A stretch of 64,000 nucleotides of DNA from positions 1 to 64,000 of the forward strand of contig JANQJF010000071.1 in the NCBI GenBank assembly GCA_028281765.1, written 5' to 3'. Shown here one piece after another: positions 39,544 to 47,971 of this stretch. The translations under genes were made by a program, and so were the position numbers. The notes beneath the pieces were generated by a model. The model was not told the DNA's origin. It did not search any database and saw only the letters and a program-made list of their open reading frames with translations. Numbering within the stretch: the first letter of the stretch is position 1; each line of letters begins with the position of its first letter. Source of the DNA: Planctomycetota bacterium (GTDB lineage: Bacteria; Planctomycetota; UBA1135; UBA2386).

Positions 39544-42500
39544 CTACCGAAGCGTTACCCGAATCGTGCGTGCCGGCTTCAGATCACGGACCTGCAGCGT
39601 CTTCTCGGCGCGGAGTCCCGTCGTCGTTTCCGCGACGAACTTCCACGTGCCGAGCGGGATCTGAATCCGTCGCTCGTACGGACGGGGCAGCACGACCGCA
39701 CGTTCTTCGGTCAGGCTCCAGTACGCGCTGCCATCTCGCGGATCGATGACCTTCACCGTCAAGGAGCCGAGGTCACGGTCGTTCGGTAGCTCCATGAGGA
39801 AGTGGTGCATCGCCGCCGCGAGCAGCTTGACCTCGACGGCCGTCTCGACGCCGGACGTGACCTCGAACTCGTGACGAACCGTTCCGGCACCCTTGCCGCG
39901 AACCGTCAGCGAGTACTTGCCGGGCGACAGGTTGCTCCAGAACACTTCGTTGCCGAGCCCGACGTCTTCCGACACGTTCTGATACGAACCGGTCGGCGCC
40001 GCGCGGACGGTGGCCTCGATCGATCGCGTCGAGTCGTCGCGCAGTAAACGAACGCGTGCCGAACCCGCCGGCTCGGTCACGAGAGGATCCAGGTGTCGCT
40101 CTTCGCTCTCCGCGAGATCGAACCAATCGCCAATCGCGATCGCGATGTCACCGACGAGCGCGATCGGGCGGTACCGTCCAGGAGCGAGACGCTTGAACGT
40201 GAACTCGAGACCATCCTTCTGTGGCCCCATGCGCCAGAATCCCTTGTCGCTCTTGAGGATCATGCCCGGCGTCGCCTTCGGCGGCACGCGGCCACCCGCG
40301 TCGTCCAGGCGCACCTTGACGATCCCGTTCTCCTTCGACTTCACGACGTCGAAACTCGCGCGGAGATGCACGTCGCCACGATCCGGCCAGACGTTGCCCT
40401 TCTCGAGCGGATCCGCGTCTTTCGGCTTGTTCCACAGCTGCACGGACATCGTGTGCTGGACGTCCTCGACGTTGTAGAACGTGAAGCGTCCGTCCTTGTT
40501 CGCGTGCAGCACTTCCTGCTTGCCCGACTCGGTCTGCGTCAGGTTGACGAACACGTTGCCCATCGGCGAACCGTCGAGGTACGTGATGTAGCCCTGGATC
40601 ACGTGTCCCGGTTCGATCACCGGATCCCAGTCGATCGTCTCACCCGGCTTCGCATCGAGCAAAAGACGCGCGCGCATGATCGACTCCTGCCACTTGCGAC
40701 GCCCCCCGCGCGTCGCGTACGCGATCGTCGGACCGCCGCTGTGTTCGCGGAGTACGTATCGACCGTAGTCGTCCGCGATCGAGAACGGATGACCGATCGC
40801 CGTATCGAAGTCGAACTGACCCGCCTGCTGGAAGCTCTCGCGAATGCGCTCCGGGAACGCGCGCACGATCGCACCCGCGATCGGTTCGCCCTCTTCGTCG
40901 CGCACCGTGCCACGCAGAGTTACCGGCGCCTCGAGTCGAATGTCGAGCTCCGCCGGCGTCTCGACGACCAGGGTCTGCTCGCCATACCACACGGGGAAGC
41001 CCTTGCCGTACGCGGCGACCGGATGGTCCCCGGGCTTCACGCCGCGGAAGCGGTAAAATCCCTCGGCGTCCGTGCGCGTCGTCAGCGGCGTCCAGCTCTC
41101 CTTGACGCCGCCACCCGTACGCATCTCGAAGTGCCCCGGCGCGCGCCCGACGGCGACGAGTGCGCCGACAACGGGATCTCCGTCCGGTCCGAGCACGCGA
41201 CCCGACAGGACCGCCCCACGACCAGAGACGACGAGCCGAAGCTCGGTCGGCGACACTTCCTCGAGATCGACGAGCTGAGACGGCGCGAAGTGCTCGGCCA
41301 GCGCGCCGAGCGAGCACGACGGCTTCACGCCACGCACGGAGAAGCGACCGTCCTTCGCGCTCCGTGCGACGACGCGCCCGCCGATCCAATTCGTCCAGCC
41401 GTTCGTCAGCCAGATGCCGGCGTCGGCGATCGACTGCCCGTTGCTGTCGACGACGATGCCATCCACGTCGACGCCCTCGTCGAGCGTCACGTCGATCTCG
41501 GCCTGCTCGGCGGCCACGACCTCCGCCTTGCCTCGCGCACCGCGATCCGTGCGCGCCGAGTAGTGACCCGGCGCGAGTCCTCGGAACAGGGCCCGGCCAT
41601 CCTCGTCGGTGACCGAACGGCCCACGGGAATCCGCGGTGCGCCTTCGGTCGAAGTGATCAGATCGACGCCGACGTCGGGCGCACGCTCGTCGTCCGACCA
41701 CGAGACGACGACGACCAGAGACCCGGTCGAAGGGTCGTCGACCACGGGCGCGCCGGACGGTTTCGCCTGCACGTCCGTTCGTGAGACCGTGTCGGCTTCG
41801 GCGGCCGTGGTCGACGGTTGCGTATCGTGTTCGATCGCATCGAGCGACGCCGTCACGGGCGCGGGGGCAGCGCCTGGTGGTGGAGATTCGGAGTCGGGTC
41901 CACTCAGGAGGGCCGACACCCCCCAGACACCGAGGCCGACGAGGAGAACTGCAGCGAGGATGACGACGCGTCGCACGATCTCGATTCCTCCGAACACAGA
42001 GAATGTGGAACTCCCTCCCGCGATGGCGCCGGCAGCCGCAGCGAGTTCGCCCGGACCGACGGCGATCGCGAGGAGCGCCGCTTGCCAGCTGCGCCCTTCC
42101 CCATCGAAGTCCGCGGACAACTTGCCGCGCAACTCGACGAGCGCACGGCTCAACCGGGTCTTGACGGTCTTGACCGGCACGTCGAAACGCGCCGCGATCT
42201 CGCGCGGCGGCAGGTTCTCGAAGTAGCGCAGATAGACGGTCTCGCGATACGGCTCACGCAACGTACGCAGCGCGCGCGCCAGACTCTCGTGCGCTTCGAG
42301 CTTTTCGACGATCGAGTCGGTCGGCGGCGCGGGATCGGGTTGCGGCAGCGACGACTTGTGAACGTGCGTCGTCGCGTTGCGCCGAAACCTATCGATGACG
42401 CGTCGCCGCAGCGTCGTGACGAGCCAGGATCGCGACAGCACGCGCGGCGGCTTCTCGACCGCGGTCAAGAACACCGACTGGACGACATCGTCGCAGTCGG

Positions 42501-42585
42501 CCTCGTGCGCGAGCAGAGTGCGCGCAACCCGGCGCAAGGCCGCCGAGTGATCGGGCCAATCGGGGAGGTGGACGGTGGGGTCCAT
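39544..42585 (-). CDS. ECF-type RNA polymerase sigma factor fused via TM segment to carboxypeptidase-regulatory-like repeats
   Basis: ADCDDVVQSVFLTAVEKPPRVLSRSWLVTTLRRRVIDRFRR (sigma2), YLRYFENLPPREIAARFDVPVKTVKTRLSRALVELR (sigma4), TM RRVVILAAVLLVGLGVWGVSALL, repeats such as LRGTVRDEEGEPIAGAIVRAFP. Confidence 0.92.
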   Translation of the reverse strand: MDPTVHLPDWPDHSAALRRVARTLLAHEADCDDVVQSVFLTAVEKPPRVLSRSWLVTTLRRRVIDRFRRNATTHVHKSSLPQPDPAPPTDSIVEKLEAHESLARALRTLREPYRETVYLRYFENLPPREIAARFDVPVKTVKTRLSRALVELRGKLSADFDGEGRSWQAALLAIAVGPGELAAAAGAIAGGSSTFSVFGGIEIVRRVVILAAVLLVGLGVWGVSALLSGPDSESPPPGAAPAPVTASLDAIEHDTQPSTTAAEADTVSRTDVQAKPSGAPVVDDPSTGSLVVVVSWSDDERAPDVGVDLITSTEGAPRIPVGRSVTDEDGRALFRGLAPGHYSARTDRGARGKAEVVAAEQAEIDVTLDEGVDVDGIVVDSNGQSIADAGIWLTNGWTNWIGGRVVARSAKDGRFSVRGVKPSCSLGALAEHFAPSQLVDLEEVSPTELRLVVSGRGAVLSGRVLGPDGDPVVGALVAVGRAPGHFEMRTGGGVKESWTPLTTRTDAEGFYRFRGVKPGDHPVAAYGKGFPVWYGEQTLVVETPAELDIRLEAPVTLRGTVRDEEGEPIAGAIVRAFPERIRESFQQAGQFDFDTAIGHPFSIADDYGRYVLREHSGGPTIAYATRGGRRKWQESIMRARLLLDAKPGETIDWDPVIEPGHVIQGYITYLDGSPMGNVFVNLTQTESGKQEVLHANKDGRFTFYNVEDVQHTMSVQLWNKPKDADPLEKGNVWPDRGDVHLRASFDVVKSKENGIVKVRLDDAGGRVPPKATPGMILKSDKGFWRMGPQKDGLEFTFKRLAPGRYRPIALVGDIAIAIGDWFDLAESEERHLDPLVTEPAGSARVRLLRDDSTRSIEATVRAAPTGSYQNVSEDVGLGNEVFWSNLSPGKYSLTVRGKGAGTVRHEFEVTSGVETAVEVKLLAAAMHHFLMELPNDRDLGSLTVKVIDPRDGSAYWSLTEERAVVLPRPYERRIQIPLGTWKFVAETTTGLRAEKTLQVRDLKPARTIRVTLR

Positions 42586-42703
42586 TCGGAGGGAGGAGAC
42601 GCTCGGGGGAGCAAATCGACCTCGGGATTTTATCCGGTCGTGCGGCGGGCCGTGCGTGTCGGGAGCAGGGGCACGGGCATGGGAACGGGCACGGACGGGT
42701 CAG

Positions 42704-42821
42704 GGGTCACCACCGCGCAGGCGCAGGCGCAAGCGCACGCGCAGCACGGGAGTCGTGCGGCGCACCGACATGGTCACCAAATAGCACCGTGTCGCGTGGT
42801 GTGCCTGCGCGGTGGTGACCC
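42704..42821. repeat. Palindromic intergenic repeat element with 19-bp perfect inverted arms
   Basis: gggtcaccaccgcgcaggc at 42704-42722 and exact reverse complement at 42803-42821; member of family also near 26.1 and 50.8 kb. Confidence 0.75.
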
Positions 42822-42885
42822 GTGGCCCATGGCCCCTTGACCCGTGCTTCGCGCCCGTAGCCCGAGGACCCTACCGACGCACCCC

Positions 42886-43884
42886 TCAGTCGAGGCGGTG
42901 CATCGGAACCGGCTCCCCGCCGGTCATCAGCGAGCGCTGCGCGGCTTGCAGCACGCGGAGGGTCTGCAGGCCCGAGACCCCGTCGGTCAACGCCGGCTCG
43001 CGCGTCTTGATCGCGTCGAGGAACGCGGAGCACTCCTGGAAAAGCGGCTCGTCGTCGGCGAACTCGAGCTCGATGCCTTCGCCCTTGATCGGGACCGGGC
43101 CGTCGGGGCCCTGCTCGACGCGCTTGTCGTGGCGGATCAACTGCTTCGTGACGTCGTCGTAGGTCACCATGCCCTTCGAGCCGGTGACGACGAGGCGCTG
43201 CTCCTTGAACGGGTGCAGCCACGACACGAAGACGTGCGCGCGCACCCCGTTGTCGAACAGCATCGTGCTGACCGTCGAGTCGGCGATGTTCGCGGTGATG
43301 TAGTTCCCACCCACCGACGTGACCTGCAGCGGCGCGGCGCCGACCAACCGGAGGATGATCGCGACGTCGTGCGGCGCGAAGCTCCAGAGGATGTTCTCCT
43401 CCGTGCGAATCTTGCCGAGGTTCAGACGGTTCGAATAGATGTATTGGACCTTCCCGAGCTCACCCTCGCGCACCATCGAGCAAATGCGCCGAATCGCCGG
43501 ATGGTACTCGAGCACGTGGCCGACCATGAGCATGCGGCCCTTGGCCTGGGCCAACTGCACGAGCTCGGAAGCATGCGAGAGCTCGAGCGCCAGCGGCTTC
43601 TCGACGAAGACGTCCTTGCCGGCCTCCATCGCGAGCTTCGCCAACGAGTAGTGCGTCTCGGCCGGAGTCGCGAACACAACACCGTGCACGTCGGAGCCGA
43701 GCACGGCGTCGAGGTCCGCGGTGATGTCTGCATCAGGCGCGAGTTCGGCGGCCTTGGCGCGACCGGCTTCGGTCGCGTCACAGACAACGGCAAGCGCACC
43801 GGTGCGGGCGAAGTTGCGGACGAGGTTCTTCCCCCAGTAGCCGCAGCCAACGACCGCGACCTTGGGATCGCTGATAGTGCTCAC
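42886..43884 (-). CDS. Gfo/Idh/MocA oxidoreductase (WlbA/WbpB-like UDP-sugar 3-dehydrogenase)
   Basis: KVAVVGCGYWGKNLVRNF, VFVEKPLAL, HVLEYHPAIRRI, SFAPHDVAIILRL. Confidence 0.9.
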   Translation of the reverse strand: MSTISDPKVAVVGCGYWGKNLVRNFARTGALAVVCDATEAGRAKAAELAPDADITADLDAVLGSDVHGVVFATPAETHYSLAKLAMEAGKDVFVEKPLALELSHASELVQLAQAKGRMLMVGHVLEYHPAIRRICSMVREGELGKVQYIYSNRLNLGKIRTEENILWSFAPHDVAIILRLVGAAPLQVTSVGGNYITANIADSTVSTMLFDNGVRAHVFVSWLHPFKEQRLVVTGSKGMVTYDDVTKQLIRHDKRVEQGPDGPVPIKGEGIELEFADDEPLFQECSAFLDAIKTREPALTDGVSGLQTLRVLQAAQRSLMTGGEPVPMHRLD

Positions 43885-43896
43885 GGGGAGCCCTCC

Positions 43897-45057
43897 CTAA
43901 CTGTCCTTCAGAATGTCGACGACTTGCTCGACGACGTATTCGATCTCGCTTTCGCGAAGTCCCGAGAATACCGGAAGTGCCAAGGTCTCGGCAGCGGCTT
44001 TCTCCGCCACCGGAAAATCCCCCGCGGTGTGCCCGCACGCAGCGAAACACTCCTGCATGTGCATCGGCACCGGGTAGTAGATCTCGGAGCCGACGCCACG
44101 CTCGCCGAGCTCGGCGCGCACCGCGTCGCGGCGACCGCCGCCGAAGCGCACGACGAACTGGTTGTAGATGTGGCTGTCCTGCACGCGCACCGGGAGGCCG
44201 ATCTCGTGCGGGGCGACCTCGGTCGGCTCCGCGCTGACGACGCCAGCGGCGCGGAAGAGCCGCTCGTAGAGCGCGGCGTTCGCGCGGCGCTTCTCGGTGT
44301 CGGCCGGGAGGCGCGGCAGCTTCGCACGCACGAATGCGGCCTGCAGCGGGTCGAGGCGGAAGTTGCCGCCGACGACCTTGTGGTAGTACTTCGGCTTGCC
44401 GCCGTGCTGACGCATCAGGCGCGCCTTGTCGGCGAGCTCCTGGTCGTTGGTCGTGACGACGCCCCCATCGCCGAGGCAGCCGAGGTTCTTCGAGGGGAAA
44501 AACGAGAAGCAGCCATAGTCGGCCATCGAACCGGCGCCCTGGCCGTTCCACTGCGCGCCGATCGCCTGCGCCGCGTCTTCGATGACCGCGATGCCACGCT
44601 CCTTGGCGAGATCCATGATCGCGCCGACGTCGGTGCACTGGCCGTAGAGGTGCACGGGCATGATCACCTTCGTCTTGTCGGTGATCTTGGCCGCGATGTG
44701 CTCGGCGGTCGTGTTGTAGGTGATCGGGTCGACGTCGACGAAGACGGGCTTCGCGCCGGTACGCCAGATCGTGCCGGCCGTCGCGAAGAACGTGTAGGTC
44801 GGGCAAATCACCTCGTCGCCCTGACCGACGCCGAGCGCCATCAGGGTGCACATCAGCGCATCCGTTCCCGAGGAGACGCCAATCGCGTGCTTCGCTCCGG
44901 TGAACTCCGCGATCTCGGCTTCGAGGCCTTCGACCTCGGGGCCCATGATGTAACGGCCGGACGTCAGGACGCGCTCGAACGCGTCGCGCAGCTCACCCAT
45001 CAGGTCGTCTTCGACGCGCGTAAGATCGAGAAGCGGAACCTTGGTGATTTGTGTCAC
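43897..45057 (-). CDS. DegT/DnrJ/EryC1/StrS aminotransferase (WbpE-like)
   Basis: GVSSGTDALMCTLMAL, VIEDAAQAIGAQWNGQGAGSMADYGCFSFFPSKNLGCLGDGGVVTTND (PLP Lys). Confidence 0.95.
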   Translation of the reverse strand: MTQITKVPLLDLTRVEDDLMGELRDAFERVLTSGRYIMGPEVEGLEAEIAEFTGAKHAIGVSSGTDALMCTLMALGVGQGDEVICPTYTFFATAGTIWRTGAKPVFVDVDPITYNTTAEHIAAKITDKTKVIMPVHLYGQCTDVGAIMDLAKERGIAVIEDAAQAIGAQWNGQGAGSMADYGCFSFFPSKNLGCLGDGGVVTTNDQELADKARLMRQHGGKPKYYHKVVGGNFRLDPLQAAFVRAKLPRLPADTEKRRANAALYERLFRAAGVVSAEPTEVAPHEIGLPVRVQDSHIYNQFVVRFGGGRRDAVRAELGERGVGSEIYYPVPMHMQECFAACGHTAGDFPVAEKAAAETLALPVFSGLRESEIEYVVEQVVDILKDS

Positions 45058-45178
45058 GAGAAGGGGTCTCCAGGTACGGCTAGGGCCTAGGAAGGGCCCA
45101 GGTTAGCGCTTGGCAATCTGCCGGACACTCCAGAATTTCGTTGGAGTTCTCGGTCGACCGGAAGTCCCATATCAAGCG

Positions 45179-46057
45179 ATGGCAGCGAAGAAGAAGAAGC
45201 AACAGCGGAAGCCGGCCGGCAAGAAGGCGGTCAAGAAGACCACCGGCAGCAAGGGCCGACGCGTCACGAAAAAGACGCCAGCCAAGAAGAAGGCGGCGAA
45301 GAAGGCTACGACCAAGAAGAAGTCGGTTCGCAAGCCGGCAACCAAGAAGAAGGTCGTCAAGAAGGCCCGAAAGAAGGTCAGCAAGAAGAAGCCCGCGTTC
45401 GGCTGGGGCGGCGCGCGCCCCGGAGCCGGCCGTCCGCCGAAGGGCGACAAGCCGATGGCGTCCCACGCGAAGAAGGGCGCACTCCCGAAGGGCTGCCCGC
45501 TGCTCGTGACGACGCCGCTCCGGCCGGGCCTCCCGAGCCTGCGGCGCACGCGCGAGTACGAGATCCTGCGGGAGCAGTTCGAGCTCGGCTGCGACCGGTT
45601 CGGGTTCCGCCTGTGCCACTACTCGGTCGGCAAGGACCACTACCACATGATTTGCGAGGCGCCGAATCGCAACGCGATGTCCCGCGGGCTGCAGGGCCTC
45701 ACGATTCGCATCGCGCGCGCGCTCAACCGACACTGGGGCCGCAAGGGCAAGGTGTTCTCGGACCACTACGACGAACGCAGCCTCGAGACCCCACAGGAGG
45801 TCCGCCAGGGCCTAGTGTTCGTCCTGAACAACGCGAAGCGACTCAAGTACCGCCCGGCGTCCAAGATCGACCTCTACTCGTCCGGCCCGTGGTTCGACGG
45901 CTGGAAGGGATCGGCCAAGGCGTCCGGCCACGAGGACTGGGAGCTGCCGATCGTGCAGCCGCGATTCGCACTGCTGAAATCGAGCTGGCGCCGCCTCGGC
46001 AAGATCTCGCCCACCGAGATCCAGCAGCCGCTGAAGCGCCGCAGCGCGTTCGACTAG
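45179..46057 (+). CDS. REP-associated tyrosine transposase (Y1_Tnp/RAYT)-like protein with Lys-rich histone-H1-like N-terminal tail
   Basis: About 70-aa Lys/Ala tail MAAKKKKQQRKPAGKKAVKKTT..., then GWGGARPGAGRPP, VGKDHYHMICEAP (HxH), MSRGLQGLTIRIARALNRHWGRKGKVFSDHYDERSL, LVFVLNNAKRL. Confidence 0.85.
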   Translation: MAAKKKKQQRKPAGKKAVKKTTGSKGRRVTKKTPAKKKAAKKATTKKKSVRKPATKKKVVKKARKKVSKKKPAFGWGGARPGAGRPPKGDKPMASHAKKGALPKGCPLLVTTPLRPGLPSLRRTREYEILREQFELGCDRFGFRLCHYSVGKDHYHMICEAPNRNAMSRGLQGLTIRIARALNRHWGRKGKVFSDHYDERSLETPQEVRQGLVFVLNNAKRLKYRPASKIDLYSSGPWFDGWKGSAKASGHEDWELPIVQPRFALLKSSWRRLGKISPTEIQQPLKRRSAFD

Positions 46058-46713
46058 CCGCGCTCGCGGAACTCGCGGTAGCCCTTCTCACCGGTCGCGA
46101 GGTCCTCGGGCAGCGCGGCATCCTCGTCCAGGTCCATGCAACGGAGGACGCCATCCTCTTCGCGATACCGAAAGCGGCTCTCCGGGCAGACGAAGTTGCC
46201 CTCGGCGTCGCGGTCCTCGAGTCGATGGCCGTGCCGGCTCATCCAGCCCTTCTGCTGCGCCGGCACGCCCATCATCAGCGCGTAGTCGGGGACGTCCTTG
46301 GTCACGACCGCCCCCGCGGACACGAACGCGTACCGACCGACCGTGGTGCCGCACACGATCGTCGAGTTCGCGCCGATCGTGCAGCCGCGGCGCAGACGCG
46401 TGGTCTCGTAGAGCGAACGACGCACGACCTGCGAACGCGGGTTGCTGATATTCGTCAGCACGCACGACGGCCCGAGGAACACGTCGTCCTCGACGATCGT
46501 CCCCTCGTAGAGCGAGACGTTGTTCTGGATCTTGACGTTGTTGCCGATCTCAACCTGCGACGCGACGAACACGTTCTGACCAAGGTTGCAGCGCTCGCCG
46601 AGCTTCGCGCCCTTCATGATATGGCTGAAGTGCCAGATCGCGGAGCCTTCGCCGATTTCACACGGCTGATCGACGTAGGCGGATTCGTGAACGCGGTAGG
46701 AGAGATCGACCAT
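46054..46713 (-). CDS. Left-handed beta-helix acyltransferase (WbpD/WlbB-like N-acetyltransferase)
   Basis: SAIWHFSHIMKGAKLGERCNLGQNVFVASQVEIGNNVKIQNNVSLYEGTIVEDDVFLGPSCVLTNISNPRSQ. Confidence 0.93.
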   Translation of the reverse strand: MVDLSYRVHESAYVDQPCEIGEGSAIWHFSHIMKGAKLGERCNLGQNVFVASQVEIGNNVKIQNNVSLYEGTIVEDDVFLGPSCVLTNISNPRSQVVRRSLYETTRLRRGCTIGANSTIVCGTTVGRYAFVSAGAVVTKDVPDYALMMGVPAQQKGWMSRHGHRLEDRDAEGNFVCPESRFRYREEDGVLRCMDLDEDAALPEDLATGEKGYREFRERG

Positions 46714-46724
46714 CGGGTGCAAGG

Positions 46725-47969
46725 CTACGGCGCAGGCGATATCCCTGCCAGGACGCGCTGACCGAGCACGTCTTCGAACAGCGCCCCGGTCTCGAAGCGA
46801 TGGTTGCCGTCCCGCGGGTATTCCCGGTCGAGCCGGCCATCGCGCCACGCCGCAAACGCCGACAGCAGTCCGTCGGCGACGGCGGCCGGGTCGTCGGAAG
46901 GCACGCAGGCGCCCGCCCCCGTCGACTCGAGGATGCGAGCCGCTTCGTTGCCGCGAGCGAGCGCGAACACCGGCCGCTCGACGGCGAGATAGTCGAACAG
47001 CTTGCGCGTCGCGATCGAGCGCTGGTTCGGCGGCGTCAGGAGCAGGAGCATCGTCGCGCCCGCGGCGACTCGCTGCGCGCCGACGTAGTCACACTCCGCC
47101 AGCTCCTGCACGACGTCCGCGAGGGGCGACTGGCTCCAGATCGCTCGCTCGTCGTCGGTGAACCGACCCAGCAACGTCAAACGGAACGCACGCGCGAAGT
47201 CCGCGTCTTCCGCGAGGGCACGCACCAGTCCGGAGAAGAACACCTGCGGCGCCGAGGTCCCACGCGACAGACTCATGCGACCGGTGTAGACGAGTTCGAA
47301 TCGATCCGGCGGCGGCGCGACCTCGCCCGTTTCGGGCTTGGTGAAGCCCGTCGGCAGGCAGTGGATCGCATCGCGCTTCGCGGGGAAACGCGCCTGCAGG
47401 TCCTCGGCGATCGGCAGCGTCGCGGCGGTCACCCAGTCCGCGCGTTCGACGACGTTCGCCTCCAGCCGCTTCTCGACGGCGCGACGCAGCGGCAGCCGCG
47501 CCTCCGCGCGATGCGGTTCGAACGTCCACCCGTCGCGGAAGTCGGCGAGCCACGCGCACCCGGACCGTCGTTTCAAGAACGCGCCTACGCGGTGCATCGA
47601 TTCCGGCGGAGCCGTCGTCACGACGAGATCGAACGGTGTCGCATCCGCGCTCTCGGCCACTTCGCGGATCGCCCGGCGCACCCACAGCACGAACCCGTCG
47701 GGCACGAACACCCAACGGCGCGCGAAGCGTCGCAGCGGATTGCGCGACGCCCGCGGCGCCCCCCCGGCGTCGCTCGGCGGCGCGGCGAGCAGTCCCGGCA
47801 GCGGCACGCTCAGGAGTTCACCGCCACGCTGCGCGCGGTCGATCGGCTGCGGCGTCAGCACGCGCACGCGATCCCCGCGGCGCACGAAGTAGTCCTCGAG
47901 CGCGAGCGAACGCGCAACACCTCCGGAGATCTCTGGGGGGTAGTGAAAGGCGACGAGCAGTACTTCCAA
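46725..47969 (-). CDS. Glycosyltransferase (GT4-like)
   Basis: LEVLLVAFHYPPEISGGVARSLALEDYFVRRGDRVRVLTP; C-terminal SIATRKLFDYLAVERPVFALA. Confidence 0.88.
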   Translation of the reverse strand: MEVLLVAFHYPPEISGGVARSLALEDYFVRRGDRVRVLTPQPIDRAQRGGELLSVPLPGLLAAPPSDAGGAPRASRNPLRRFARRWVFVPDGFVLWVRRAIREVAESADATPFDLVVTTAPPESMHRVGAFLKRRSGCAWLADFRDGWTFEPHRAEARLPLRRAVEKRLEANVVERADWVTAATLPIAEDLQARFPAKRDAIHCLPTGFTKPETGEVAPPPDRFELVYTGRMSLSRGTSAPQVFFSGLVRALAEDADFARAFRLTLLGRFTDDERAIWSQSPLADVVQELAECDYVGAQRVAAGATMLLLLTPPNQRSIATRKLFDYLAVERPVFALARGNEAARILESTGAGACVPSDDPAAVADGLLSAFAAWRDGRLDREYPRDGNHRFETGALFEDVLGQRVLAGISPAP

Positions 47970-47971
47970 GT

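Noticed and set aside
42720-42740. CRISPR-like or tandem repeat array from gcaggc/gcaagc hexamers
   Set aside because: Only a few degenerate hexamers, no regular spacers; better explained as part of the dispersed palindromic repeat.
42844-45090. 748-aa + strand ORF
   Set aside because: Antisense shadow of the clearly coding Gfo/Idh and DegT genes.
45182-45400. Independent histone-like gene in the Lys-rich stretch
   Set aside because: The stretch is in frame and continuous with the RAYT-like domain, with no stop or separate start evidence.
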